Assembly: GCA_963932145.1 (NCBI GenBank)
Contig: OZ010593.1
Span: 30,877,896 to 30,941,895, forward strand
DNA: 64,000 nt
Origin: Acanthosepion lycidas
Taxonomy: Eukaryota; Mollusca; Cephalopoda; Sepiida; Sepiidae
Direction of reading: 5' to 3'
Part shown: positions 32,075 to 44,885 of the stretch, piece by piece
Numbering within the stretch: position 1 is the stretch's first letter
Layout: each line of letters begins with the position of its first letter
Translations under genes and position numbers: made by a program
Notes under the pieces: model-generated
Seen by the model: only the letters and a program-made list of their open reading frames with translations
What the model was told of the DNA's origin: nothing
Database searches by the model: none

Positions 32075-34824
32075 GTTTCCGCTTGCCCCTTTTTTTTATT
32101 ATGTATGATTGTACTCAGGGCCGGCGTCAGAGTCTCCCCATCCCCCGAAAATTTGATACGCACCCCACTCTTTACTACTTGTCGATTTCAAAGTTTCCTA
32201 AGATGGAGGCCACCCTCGAAAGTAAATGGGGGGGCGCTTTTTAAAAATTACCAAAAATCAGGGAATTATCCAATTTAGATGAAAATTTCAGTACGTATTC
32301 ATTAATTTACTTTTATAATGAATAGTTTTTTTAATTTAAAAAAATCTGAAAAAATGTTATTCTTTTTGTAATAACCACCAATATTTTCATGACTAAATTT
32401 TACTTGAAAAATGCTTAAGTCGCAAATTTTTACATTTCTGTAATCGCCGACGCATCTCCACTGAAAAAAGGTTTTACAAAGTTTCCAGCACAACACATGA
32501 AAAAACATTCCCGACAAACTGAATTTTCTTAAAAATATATATTTATATATATATAAAAATAAAAAAAAACGGTGCTAATGCATTACAGGACTTGATATAT
32601 TTACTGTTTTGCCGATTGTTTGACGGAAAAATTAGGGTCAATTAGGATTTTTTAGGGTTAGTAGTAGGTTAGGGGTAGAACTTTTCCGTAAATGTTTTGA
32701 CGAATGAGATAATCCGTAATTTACATTGATACATGGTTTAGCGTCCTTTACTAGCGTCTCTTTCACCTGGTCCTGTCAAAAATCAAAAAAATGTTTCCTC
32801 TAATACGATTCATATCTAAATAAATGCATAAAGTGATTTAAAAGAACTTGTTCAGAAAGAAAATTACAACTTAAAAAATAAGCGATACTGAAATTAGCAC
32901 TTCTGTACACCCTGCTCCCCAATAGGCATGGGGCGCCACGTGGTAGAGAGGTTCGGGGTAGTAAGCATCGGCCCAGTCGATTATTATAGTTGATGATTGC
33001 CAATAGAGCTAGAAAAAAAAGTACAAAAAAAAAAAAAAGAAAGAAAAAAAATTCGCTACTGAAACTAGTCCTTTTGGGGCTCCAACTATGTCAGAGTTTC
33101 CTGTGTAGTACGCACCGCACCGGCCATGCAAATAAACGATATACACTATTAGTTAAATGTAACGTCAGTTTAAGAATAATTAAAAGAAATAGCGGATGGC
33201 CATAGCATTGTACTGAAAAAAAAAATGGCAGAGGACACAACGGGGCCCCCAAAACGTGCCGGCCCTGATTGTATCAAATAGGGTTTTGTCGTTAACGTTT
33301 TATGGGAAATTAAATCCAAGTTTGTGGTCGTATAAACGTTTCCATATGCCATATATTTAGGTAATGCTTGTTGTGGATGTGTAAAAAAAACAAAAAACTG
33401 TTGACGGTGTTGTATCAAGGAGCAAATTGTATCAAGTATCAAGAAGCAAATTGTATCAAGTTGTATCAAGAAGCAAACCATTCACGCATAAAATGTTCTG
33501 TATATGATAAAGACGGTTCTGTGTTGTGAATAAACTCAAGTTAACGTTCAAATGCCGACTAATTCCAGGACGAATTATAGTATGTTGCCGTTACTAATAA
33601 GTTATAGTTACAAACCATATAGAAAACAAACTACGAACAATTGTGGTAAAATGTAAAACTGGAACTTATTTACATTTTTAGAACAACACTATAAAAATTT
33701 CTTAATATAATAAAAAGAAAATGTTGGAAGTATGCAAAAATTAAGATAAAATTATTTATAAGATATTAAAATTGTATGAAAATCTAAAAAAAAGTCAAAG
33801 CTGCTGTTATAATCCGCGAATGGTCAGAAAGAACAAACAAGGATTCAAATTTCAAAAAGAGTGTATTGATCAATTTCAGAATATATGGATAATGCTCAAT
33901 GCCAGCATATGTAATTATGTGCAATGTTAACAAAATTGTTGACATGTGGTTCTTTTAGTTGCTGTTGGTAAGGGAAGCGATTAGGTGCAAGGGTGTTGTT
34001 CGTAAGGCCGGGAGTTGACTAATTTGTTGGGTTGGTTGTCCGTGGTCACGATAGTGACGGTGAGAGAGGCCTGGAGTGGATTAGGGAAGCCGTGTGATTG
34101 GCGGGGGCTGATCCATCTACCATCAGGATTGAAATCGACACTGATAAGGTGTGTAGATGGGCCGAAGGTCACGTGATTAAGTCGAGGTGTTGGACCGAAC
34201 TGGCTATTATCAGTAAGGCGTGTTGCTTTTGTATCAGTGGTTTAACAGGTGTTGGCTTTTGAGCTCAAGGTTTTCTTTTTTTTTTTTGTCAACGTTCGTA
34301 ATAGGCTATTGTATTTTAGATTTTTGCGGGGATTTGTTTTGTAGATCGGATGTGATGCACGGAGCCCCTGTACATAGGCCAAATTTTTATTTTATTTGGG
34401 TTATTGGGTTAGGTTACTTGGCGCTCACATCCAGCCGACATGTAGAGAAGATCAGAAAAAAATGTAATTGCAGCGATGTATAACACTACTAACATTGTTT
34501 CTTTGAAAAAGAAAGCGCCAAAATTGAGCTAGACAGTTTATAAAAAAATTAAAACAATAAAAATGTGAATAAAGATTTGCAAAAAATTGCAAATTTATGT
34601 TAATACGAAACCGCCAAGATGAAGCCAGATGGTTTTAAACAAACTGTGGCAAAATTATACAAAAGATAGTCTCATCTCCGATGTCAAAACCCCGTCAGAT
34701 ATAAAGTTTGTAACCAGGCGTGGTTTGTCTGGTTAGTTAACTTCAAGTTTTTAATCAAGCGAATAAAAAGTATATGCTCCCTGAGGAGTTGATTTTGATC
34801 AAGCGTGGGGCAGGCTGATTGCTA
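32075..34824. other. Intergenic, no gene; short tandem repeat at 33411-33478
   Basis: The unit TTGTATCAAG(A/G)AGCAAA recurs three times at about 33411-33478. The remainder has no coding frame or repeat I can name. Confidence 0.5.
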
Positions 34825-35412
34825 TTAGGTTGGTGCAAAAATAATGTCATTTTTTGACGATTTTTTTGATTATCGTTCACCCATTTATCCAACTTTTTTG
34901 ACTTCCCTATTTGCTTTAAATGGCGAACGACTGTTGAGTGGTCGACCTCGAGTTCAACAGCAACTTCTCGTGTGGTTTTGCGAGGATCGGCTTCAATTAA
35001 GGCTTTCAAATGTTCGTTATCAACCGCAGTCGGCCGGCCGCGACCGTCTTCATCTTCGAGGCTCTCGTCACCATTGCGAAATTTCTTGAACCACCGTTGT
35101 GCCACACGTTCGTTAGTGGTTCCTGGGCCAAACGCATCATTGATATCATGAGCTGTCTCGGCAGCTTTTCAGCCTAGTTTGAACTGGAACAAGAAAATCG
35201 TGCGGATTTGAATTTTGTCCATGCTGTCGAAAAGCCTGCAAAAAAATGAATGAAGAGATTGAGAACGGTAACGAATAACACGATTCGATAGAGCGAAAAA
35301 AAGCGCTTCAAAATGATATATAACATGGCTATATATATCAATGAATTAATTCAGAAATCATATATAAAAGTAACACATGTGAGAAAACGACATTATTTTT
35401 GCACCAACCTAA
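34825..35412 (-). mobile_element. Internally deleted mariner element (588 bp)
   Basis: Flanked by TA (34823-34824 and 35413-35414). Both ends carry TTAGGTTGGTGCAAAAATAA or its complement, the same ends as the MITEs at 23454, 26773 and 58965. It contains a transposase N-terminal fragment (34841-35222). The catalytic two-thirds is deleted, so it is non-autonomous. Confidence 0.93.
34841..35222 (-). pseudogene. Mariner transposase N-terminal fragment (paired HTH)
   Basis: From ATG at 35222 the frame reads about 127 codons of the mariner DNA-binding region: MDKIQIRTIFLFQFKLG, one stop at codon 18, then RWFKKFRNGDESLEDE, GRGRPTAVDNEHLKALIEAD, TTREVAVELEVDHSTVVRHL and the KKLDKWV block. Family members are about 340-350 residues with a DD34D catalytic domain. 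Here the frame runs straight into the terminal repeat. The stop is TGA where an Arg codon (CGA) is expected, a single CpG transition. Confidence 0.9.
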
Positions 35413-36707
35413 TATATACAGGGGAATTTTGTCTGCACAGCCAGAAAGAATTCGACCAAACAAGGACGAGAAAGGCTGCACATGCGTTCTGACGCGCATG
35501 CGTGTGTATGTGTGCGCGCGTACGCGCGTTTCAGAGAAACATAACTTGTATATGACAATAGTCTGTTCCAGAATTGAAATAGATACGCATGATACAAGAT
35601 ATATAAGAGAGAAACACTTTATGGTCTTATTTTCAGTTGGCATGTTTGTATCTAACGTCAATGACTTTGCTTTCGTTGATATTAAACGAGAGAAAACGAA
35701 AGGTAAAAGAAACTGGTCAGGTGACTTAAATTTCGCTCATTACGCCAGACCATCACGTCTGGCATTTTTTGCTCATTGGTATGCGCACAAATTACAGTTA
35801 AGTCAAGGAGAGGTAATCAAGTTTTGTAATGCTGTTTCGAAGTGATCCGAACATTATAAATGTAATTGCGAAGAACGTAATACAAAGTTTTAGCATATGA
35901 AGTTTTGCACATAATATAATGTTTTAAAGGATCTGTGGGAGGACAGGAGAAAAGAGAAAGTCAAATGTCTAATCCTGAGTATTATGAATGGTGTAAACGA
36001 AAAAAAACACTTATATTCCGATGTGAAATTTGAAAGATTTCTACATTTATTACAATGACTTGAAAATAATAAAAATAGCACATAATTCAAAATTTACAAA
36101 ACAAGCTTGCACAAAATGTTCTTTTGTGCGCCAAATACTTAAGCAAGATAACAATTTTGTGAAGCTCATAAAAACAATTATAGTTTTCAACAAAATATTC
36201 TCATATTTTCATTCATTTAATTGCCTAAAATCTTTGGGAAGAAAAGAAAATTCGCTAGCGTCGCTGAGTAATTTCTTTGAAAATAGTATGTATTATATAC
36301 AATAGTTAAGCTTTTAAACTGAAATAAAAAATCTCGTTTTTTCATAAGAGTTCAGAATTGGTGTTAATATCTCTAATTTTGTGAATCTTCTTTTTGCTTT
36401 CTTTCTTCTATTTTTTCCCTTTCGTCATCGTTGTCGTCGATTTACATTTTCTAGAAACAATCCACAGCCATTCGTCTGTGAATGCCAAAACCATTCTGGT
36501 CCTTAGACTAGCCCGACTTCTTAAATAGTCACAAATCATCTGGAGGTCCAATTCCAAGTTTGAAATTTACGTAAGTATTTTAAAAAATACAAAAATATAT
36601 TTCTTTAAACCACACCTATTCACAAACTTTATTTTGGCGGGTTTTTAGACCATAAGATTTGATCATTTTTTTTTTTTTAATAAATGTAACACTAAATTTT
36701 ATACATG
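35413..36707. other. Intergenic, no identified gene
   Basis: A 148-codon plus frame at 35399-35845 begins inside the mariner terminal repeat, runs through a CG/TG-alternating stretch (35495-35530) and has no family features. The rest is AT-rich and unrecognised. Confidence 0.5.
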
Positions 36708-36790
36708 TATAGAGGATTATTAGTCAATGCAACGTTGGGGTTACCATCTGTAGAAGTATGTCGGGATTAACTACAATTTGTAGAGTGAAT
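36708..36790 (-). repeat. Dispersed repeat family F, copy 1
   Basis: On the minus strand it starts TGTAGTTAATCCCGACATAC, then CTACAGATGGTAACCCCAA and GTTGCATTGA. The second copy is at 38218-38310. The TG start and paired direct copies would fit LTR remnants, but no internal coding region supports this. Confidence 0.7.
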
Positions 36791-38217
36791 TCGGTTGCGT
36801 GTTCAAAGTAACATAAAAGATCAACACATTTAATGACTTCTTCAACCGAATTACAAAGCAATGAACAAAATGCGAAATGATAAAACTATATTATATAACA
36901 ATAAACAAATTTTAATCTATGTAACATAAGAAAATGCAACAATTTATGCTGTAGTGAATTCAAATTTGTAAAGGAAATATGTGTGGCATTTGTATAAATC
37001 TTTGTATAAAATCTTTTTGACGTGTTTGGAATGTAGCTTGTGAGTTTAAACGAAAAATTGTATGTTGGAGTTGTTGTGATGAAAAGTTAACAAAGTCAGT
37101 GAAAGTGTTAATCTGTTTATGTGGAATTTAAACCGTTTTGTGCAATGTAAATTTTCAATAAAAGTTTGGAATAAATTTAGTCGTGCTAAAAGTTATCTTC
37201 CTTTGACCGTTTTTTTTTGTTTTTTGTTTTTTTTTTTGTCAAGAAATAATGTTGAATTGTTTGAGCAAATTCAGAAGAGAAATAATGTCCTGTGATTAAG
37301 AACTTGAAGTGATAAGCAATTCTATGCTGTGTAATAAACGAAGTTAAATATGAAAATGAGTGAGTGATGTCTGAAGGTTTGGATTATGTTAAAAGGTAAC
37401 TTTAAAAACTTCAGATGATGATAAAGTAACGGGGATTTGTTTAGTAACTGGTTTGTGGTTACGATGCTCACTAATAAGATAAGTTTGCGTGCTGAATTTA
37501 TTTACTTGAGTGGACACGTGATAGGTTCCAGAAAATTAGCGCCAAAATATTTAACTCGATCACGAGTTGAAAAATAGATGTGCGTGGGTGGATAGCGACG
37601 CCCACTTGCTTGTTTATGAACCAATCAGCAAGCGAATTCTTGGAAAATACGTGTGGAGCTGGTTTTGCACAAGAATATTGCTGTGGTCCACTTTTAGATG
37701 GCATTTGTGTAGATTTTTACCAAAATCTTGTAGTGAGCTACTTTTAGGTGGTGTTTGCACAGAAATGTAGAATTACGATTCTACCCCCCCCCCTCCCCGC
37801 AGATTGTAAAAGTTTCGAAGAAAGTTTTCAATATGTGTTATTTTTTTTTTTTTGTGTTTTTTTTCTTCTTTTTTTAATCCGGTAGGCCAGTGGACATGCT
37901 AACCAGACCTAGTCATAAGATCTGCAGGGTGTAAATTAGGTTGAGGAAGTGTCGTCTGGGTAGAAGAACACTGGTTAGCAGTGGAAGATGATTGATGAGT
38001 GACGTCAATTAACGCTGGCTTCAACATGTCAATAGTAATAGAAGAGGATTTGGTTATATGAGGGTGGATTAACGGTGATTGCTGCCTCGATGTGTGTTTC
38101 ACTTGATTCGCTCTTGGTAGATAGTTGAAGTTATTATATCTCAATAAAATTGTTCGTATATGCTATGCTCCGTTGAAGATCGGTGTGATTAATCTACGGA
38201 AAATAACACATTCACCG
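36791..38217. other. Between the family F copies; no gene
   Basis: 37500-37700 shares CGTGATAGGTTCCAGA-type sequence with 30940-30965. A C-run is at 37784-37798. The 81-codon minus frame at 37899-38144 is Ser/Thr/Pro-rich and unsupported. Confidence 0.4.
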
Positions 38218-38310
38218 AAACGTCGGTTCACCATCTGTAGAGGATTATTATTCAATGCAACATTGGGGTTATTATCTGTAGAGAGGTATGTCGGGATTAA
38301 CTACACATGT
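38218..38310 (-). repeat. Dispersed repeat family F, copy 2
   Basis: Same minus-strand order as 36708-36790, with ATAATAACCCCAA and an extra CTACAGATGGTGAACCGACG beyond it. Confidence 0.7.
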
Positions 38311-39058
38311 ATCTCTCATAAACCGCTAGATTTCAATTTGGCGGTTCTTTTACAATATCAAATTATTCAAGCCATTTTTTATTAGTTATCTGGCTTTATT
38401 ATAGCAGTATTTTATTTAAAGTATACATGTACGTTAGTAACTTTCTTTTGTTAATAAATGTTTTTAAAACACTCCACTCAAAGGATAGTGTAATTAACTT
38501 ACTGTTGTAGTATTTTTTCATAATATAACTTTTACAATCTTTTTCATTATAAAATTTTTCTATGTTATGAATTATAAATAATGGATAATTAATAATACAC
38601 TCAACACTAACAGTAATAAAAGATTTTAAACTAAATTTTTATAGAGTTACTATTAATCTGTATGTTATTTGATCAATGCTGAATATTTTCACTACAGTAC
38701 TTCGCAACATTTCCATAGCGTTGTGACAACGTTAGGGATGAGCGGTCTGTTTGGCGTCAGAAACATTGCAGATATGTTGTTTGGACTCTATAAGGCAACA
38801 TTTTTGTAATGTGTGTAAATGTTGTGGGGCTATATAGGAAACTAACCCTACCTCCAACACAATTACATACACTCATACACATCATATTAAAACACACCCA
38901 AACTTTATTTTCTTCCCAATGTTTAAAAACATGCCAACAAGATTCCACAATACGACGCACACCGTTTAAATCAAAATGTCTGTTGGTTAGAAATTAATTA
39001 ACCTCATCTTAACAAATCAGAGAAAACTAAAGCCTTATTTTCGGAAAGAAATTCATTG

Positions 39059-39180
39059 AAAACCTCACAGATTTCGACTTTCAGAATCAGAGACGTTCAA
39101 ACTAACAGAAGAGAAGACGTGGCTATATAACTTTCAAAGTGCTGAAAGAATCATGTCTCGTCAACTTCAAACAAAACATG
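39059..39180 (+). repeat. Dispersed repeat family E, copy 2
   Basis: CACAGATTTCGACTTTCAGA, GAAGACGTGGCTA and TGAAAGAATCATGTCTCGTC, matching 31384-31520. 38311-39058 and 39181-39989 hold nothing else I recognise. Confidence 0.5.
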
Positions 39181-39989
39181 TTTTAAATGCTCAAACTGTT
39201 TTAGTAAGTAAACATAAACAATAACAATAAACATCAACATCCCTGTTTAAAGAAAAAAATACAAACATATCTACACTCACACGTGAAGCCACTAAATAGA
39301 AAGTAATAAGAAATAATGTCGGATTATAAATAAAAACATTCATTCATTCTTTAAAAATTACTTTGTTTACGTTTTGGATACGAAAATAAAGTTAGCAGAT
39401 ATGGGTTTCGAAAGGTGCCAGCTAGAGATGTGCATTCCTTAAAAAAAGGGGTATTTGAACATTGCTTTGCACATGCAGCTTAATTAGTATTATCAAGAGG
39501 TATTTTTAATTTTAATTAGACTCAGTCTAGATTGGCACAACGTCACGTGTAGGACATATACCATACCAACAAGGATCAAATTCACTGTTTAAAAGATCTG
39601 AAAAATGAGCTTGTAAAAGAAGAAACTAGAAAAAGAAACATATCCCGCTATGGTAGCTGCCTTCAAGCAGTTTTGTGTTCGCGTTCACATTTTATTTTCA
39701 TGGGTTCAACAAACTTCACAACGTTTTGAAACTTTTTGCGCAGTACTTTTAAAAAAATTCCACAAAAATTTATGGAAAAAATAAACTATGAAAAGCTATA
39801 TTTTAAAAAATTCCAATACTTTTTTTTATTGATTTGAACTTAATTTAACTCTCTAAGCCTAATTAATTATGGATAAGAACAGGTTGTATCAATCTTCCAC
39901 TGCCTGTTTTGAAAATGAGAACAATTAAAATTTTTACTTAGATTTAAAAAAAAATATTGACCATTAGAGACCTATTAAAAAAAAAAAAA

Positions 39990-40153
39990 TACAGTGTAAC
40001 CCGGATATAAGAGAAACCCGGATATAAGAGAGATTATATATGGTCCCAAATTAGAGCCTTGGATATAATAGACAAAACCCGGATATAAGAGAAACCCGGA
40101 TATAAGAGACTTTTTCGGTCCCGACAACTCTCTTATATCCGGGTTACACTGTA
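39990..40153. mobile_element. Pogo/Tc1-type MITE
   Basis: Perfect 23-bp terminal inverted repeats starting CAGTGTAACCCGGATATAAG, flanked by TA. The motif ACCCGGATATAAGAGA recurs as tandem pairs near 39999 and 40078. CAGT ends fit pogo/Tigger-like MITEs. No coding sequence is present. Confidence 0.88.
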
Positions 40154-40499
40154 ATACACGCCACCAAACAACATTCGAATGTTTTTCTACGCGATAATTC
40201 TGTTTAAAAACCATTTAAAAAAACAACTTAATACATTTTCCGAATAATTTTTGTAATTAAAAAAGATGACAATTCACTTCTAATATGCATACTACAGTGT
40301 ACACGTTAAATTTCACAATTTTTTTAAGGTTTTTAGTTAATTAGAGAGATAATTTTCTTAAACAGTAGTCCTTATTACGAAAATAAATTCTGAAAAAAAA
40401 AAGAAATAAAGATATTCCTTAACCCTCCAAAAAATTAAAAACAGATATAAGACTAAAAAACAAAAAAACCCTCAAAAACAAATAAAAATAAAAAGGACG

Positions 40500-40641
40500 C
40501 TTAATTTTCGTAACACTCGTAGTCAAACATCACTGGTGAGAGAGAAATTGTGGTGTTTGGGGGCTTCCGTTGTTTTCATTGGTGTATCATTCGATCTTTG
40601 CCTATCGTTATTTCCCGAAAATAGTGAGTTGAGCTTTAAGC
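40500..40641 (+). promoter_or_regulatory. CARNMT1: CARNMT1 putative promoter and 5' UTR
   Basis: Lies immediately upstream of the CARNMT1 start codon. It is relatively GC-richer than its surroundings, with several CpGs (CTCGTAG, TTCCGTTG, ATTCGATC, TATCGTT, CCCGAA) after 300 bp of A-rich sequence. No TATA box is seen. The TSS cannot be placed by eye. Confidence 0.4.
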
Positions 40642-40727
40642 ATGGCGGAAGAAAATAACGTTAAGGATGCTGACGAATTGGAAAAAGAGCACTTTGTCAG
40701 AATTGTGAATGCATTCAAATATTACAG
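40642..40727 (+). CDS. CARNMT1: CARNMT1 first coding exon (partial gene)
   Basis: Carnosine N-methyltransferase 1 (formerly C9orf41/UPF0586) transfers methyl from SAM to carnosine, giving anserine. The exon encodes 28 residues from ATG at 40642. DELEKEHFVRIVNAFKYY matches the family block [20 protein letters not shown] just before the methyltransferase domain. The exon ends TATTACAG|GTGAG after two bases of codon 29 (phase 2). The N-terminus before this block is about ten residues, far shorter than the low-complexity mammalian extension. The SAM-binding region lies on exons beyond 64 kb or not recognisable here. The gene is divergent from SKIC3. Confidence 0.85.
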
Positions 40728-41420
40728 GTGAGAAAGAAGAAACTTTATTTATCAACTAAACTGTTTAAGACATATATATATAAAAATAAAAACATATCAG
40801 GTTGCACACGAGGCCGGCTTTTGTCCAAGTTAGATTTCCCCATTTTTTTTTTTCTTGTGAATAGAATGGATAGAAAAATGCTTTAAAAAATAATTTCTTT
40901 GGCTTTGATATTTATTTTCATTTGTATTTAAGAAAAGAAAGTGGAACGTTTTTATGTTTTGATTTAGCCGTGTTAAGTTGTGCTTAATTAAAAAAAAGAT
41001 CGATGAATTACGATAATTAATGGAATTTTTTAAATTGATGTTCTTTAAAGATTTTCTGTTTTCATAACAAAAAGAAAATAATGAGCAAACTGAAGCCTTA
41101 AAATGTTTTTAATTTAAATTTATTTATATTTTAGGAAGCTTTTTTTTTTTTCTTTTTTTTTTTTTAATTTCTAAGTGATTTTGAGAATTAGGTAAGGATT
41201 TCCAATTATTTCACATCGCACTTTACTTTAGAAGAAAATGTCCATTACAATTAATTTTTTAATTATTTCTCAAAAGACTTTCGCGCTTTTTTTAAACCTG
41301 TTTAACTAAAATATTTATAAATTTATATACTAAATTATATATTATTATTACTGTGATAAAAATCTATTATTTTATGTTTTATTTTAAATTAACAAAAATA
41401 CATCTTTTACACTTTAGTTA

Positions 41421-41455
<35 letters not shown>

Positions 41456-44400
41456 CTTTTTAAAACATTTTTTGGGCAGAATTTGATAAACGGGTTTCGT
41501 TGCAAGAAGAGGAGACAAATTTTATCTATTTATTATTTATTTTTTATTAACATTTCCTTTTAAAAATCCGAGAATATCTTTTACAGACTTCGATTTTTTT
41601 TTATTCTTGCAAATTTGATTCCCTTTTTTTAAATTCTTCCCCAGTGACTAAATATTTTCTCCAAGTTTCAGAATCTGCCGTTGATTTTTAAGATTGAGAA
41701 ATAGTAAAACTAGTTACTAGTACTAGACAAAAATAAAATAAATAAAAAGTTTTAAAGATATTTTTGTTTTCTAAGTCACTAACCCACAGGCTGGGCATTA
41801 CTCGGTGGGATATTTTTTTTTTTTTTTTTTTTTTTTTACTCACCGGTATAGCAGACGGCGGGTGGGGATTTGGGTGTAGAAAATGAGGGTGACTCAAGAT
41901 GGCTATTTTGAATGTAATTGATGCACTTTTTGCGTTATGAATTTCAGCTCAATTTAAAGGATAGCTCAAGATATGGAAAGCTGTGTAAGGTACTTTTTTT
42001 TTTTTTTTTTTTTTTTTTTAAACAACGCAACGTTTAAAATATAAATTGCTACATATTCTATGAATTTACCTTCTTCACTTTAATGACTTGTTCCAAAATA
42101 ATTCATGTTAAAAATTTTGTCACCAAATAACAAAAGTAGTTTCGATTTTTTCCAGTTTTGAATGTTCAGATCGACTTCTTTTTCTTGCTACAGCCATAAA
42201 ACGTCAGGCGGGATTAGAGAAAATACTGTATTTTTCAGAACACTCACCGGTGTATAAGACCCGCCTTATTCTGAAGACAAACTTTAAACAAACAAAAAAA
42301 TGCTATATAGTCGTATTTGAAAGATTCTTTATTGAGCAAAAATTAAATCTGATACTTTAAAAATCATAAAATGTTTGCTTGTTCCTCCTGTAATTTTGTA
42401 TGTGCGTTACACCGTGCCATTATCTTCTAAAAATAGACTAAAACAGAACTACTCGATTTTAATTGAAAGCAAAAGGTAAGAAAAAGATATCAGAGGCTAC
42501 TCAGCCTTAAGATATCTGTAAACTATGGAAAAGCTGGACCTGGGGATTCCAACACTACCACAGCACTTTCCTGATTGCAACAAAGAGTGTTGGTGGCTAC
42601 TGTTGTGAGAATCAGCACTTTTGTTGTGTGGTGTGGATGTTTTTGTGTAAACATGCTCCTGATGCATTTGTCCTGCAAGCAATATTTAGCAGACACATAA
42701 GTGTCCGGATAAAAATAAGTAAAGACCATGGATTTTAAACAAAGAAGAAATAATGCATGTATTAACAAAGGAAATTTACATTAATGTGTACACAGTTGAA
42801 AAGGAAAAATCTAGCTATTTAAGAATTGTGGTATGTGAGTGAGTGTTCAGTCATCAGTTGACCAAGGGAAAGGAATGTTTCCCAGTGGGAACCTCTTCAT
42901 CAACATACTGCTACATCTTGAGGAAGAGGAAGCAAATATTTATCTTTTTATAGAACTTAAACAATGCCATCTAACAGGTGTCTAGCAAAGCCAAGTGGGG
43001 TAACTCATGATACCAATGACAGTCGTCACTGGGTGTGAGCAGTTTTTGACCTTGGTCTGTATGTATGCATATGGGCACCCCATATTGAACCATCCTTGTG
43101 TCTCATCCTATAACAGTAGAGAGATAAATAAATACTAATTAGACACTTTAGTTTTAGTGAAGAAGAAAAAAGGGCAGATAAAGAAGGGGATAACTCTCCT
43201 ATGCATTTAATGTCTGCTTCAGTAAAATGGAAAACCTTGTCAGTTTTGAATCTTTTCATTTTTACTCTCTTTAATTTAGGTACCTCCACATTTTTGCTAA
43301 AAAACAGCATAGCATAATGAAAAAAGGCTCCAAAATTAATAAAAACAAAGTTTTATAATCAAAATGTTTGTTTCATATTAAGAGAAAAGATCTAAATATT
43401 TTTTTTAATTATTTAAAAAAAAAACTTTTATTCCTTTATAATACGTTTGAAATTTTGGTAAAAAAATCTTGATGTAACAAATTTGACTATGGAAATTTTA
43501 GCACCTTTTTTCTGGTAAAACAACACATTAATTTTGAAATTCTTGCAAAAATCAAATAATTGTCAGATTTTAATGACACTTTCAGGACTTGTTTGTAAAT
43601 AAAGGAATTTAGTTTTGAAATTATTATTTTTAGAAAATCTTTGTAAGACTTATTTTTACATCTGTTACACCACCATCACTTATTTAATTTTTAGAAATTA
43701 AACTCCATCCTCTAAATTTGTTAAATTTAAAAAGAAGAGGAAAGAATTGGAGAATGTATATCATCTATTTTTTTTTTATTTATTTATTTAATTTTTTTCA
43801 GACAGTTACTTAGTTTTCAAAAATCTGCTCGGAATTGTAAAATCTGCTATAAAACTATGACATTATTTAATTAGATAAGCTTTTAATTGCTTTTGTAAAT
43901 AGTATATATTAAGGATATTATAGTCTGAAGACAAAAATATTTTAGATGAATAAAGCACTTTTACAATAATTGTTGTAATTTTTTTTATTAAAATACTTTA
44001 TAAAGTTTGAAAAATATTTTTAAAATTCTTCAAAATTTCCTCTTCATTAAGCTATTAAGTGAAGACTATATTTACTAAGTGAAAATTGAAAAGCTTAATA
44101 CAAATCTTCATGCACTAAGATTTTAAAAATAAAATTAAAATTTTTTAATTTTTTTTTTTTTTTTTTTTTTTTTTAATGCATATAAACCTGGTCATTTTGA
44201 AAATATGGGTGACCATATGCAACATTATCAGAAAATAAGATTGATCATGGTAGTAAATTTAAAGTCAACAATCCTAAAATTAGATTTCACAGAATATTTC
44301 CAACATTTTTAAGATTACCGAGTACTTAAAAATTATATAAAAAGCGTTCACCTGTCATTTTATTAAATTATGCTTTAACAGATAAAGTCTCTGTAGAACA

Positions 44401-44885
44401 ACAATAAACTTGCCAACACCTTATTAGTGCTTGTTAAGTGATTGATAGGTGATAAAAAGCATGTAAATCACTACTACCGTTTGTTTTAAAAAATCTGTTA
44501 TTTTCAACTTGAAGTAAATATTTTTTTTTCAAATCAGATACTTTAAATCATCTAATATTTCTCAAATGAAGTTTCTGAAAAGTATATTTTATTATTAGAA
44601 GATTTAATACAGGGAATTACATTGCAATGAAAGATCAGCTACTTTACAAAAAATTAAAAAAAAAACACCAATTCCAATCAATATAATTTCTGTTTGAAAT
44701 ACATCAGTCTTTTGCTTACTGGAAATAGTAAACTTAATATTTTAGCTTTCAATTAAAGCTGAAATGAAAGCTTTTCATTTACCCCTACTTTAATGACTTG
44801 CATTCATACTTATGCTTATTGCAATATTTTGTTAATCTCAAATATTTAAGGGTGCAATAGGCAAATTTTCACAGGTATTTTATAC
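40728..44885. other. CARNMT1 first intron, AT-rich, no exon found
   Basis: No second coding exon recognised. 42225-42290 (TGTATTTTTCAGAACACTC, then GGTGTATAAGACCCGCC) resembles a widespread dispersed TATAAGACGCACC-type repeat. 42480-43130 is GC-richer but unrecognised. Four T-tracts of 25-29 bases lie in this span. Confidence 0.5.

Noticed and set aside
33420-33480. CRISPR-like short direct repeats (TTGTATCAAG units)
   Set aside because: Eukaryotic context, three irregular units without uniform spacers. A simple short tandem repeat.
35399-35845. 148-codon plus-strand open frame
   Set aside because: It begins in the mariner terminal repeat and continues through low-complexity sequence. No recognisable protein.
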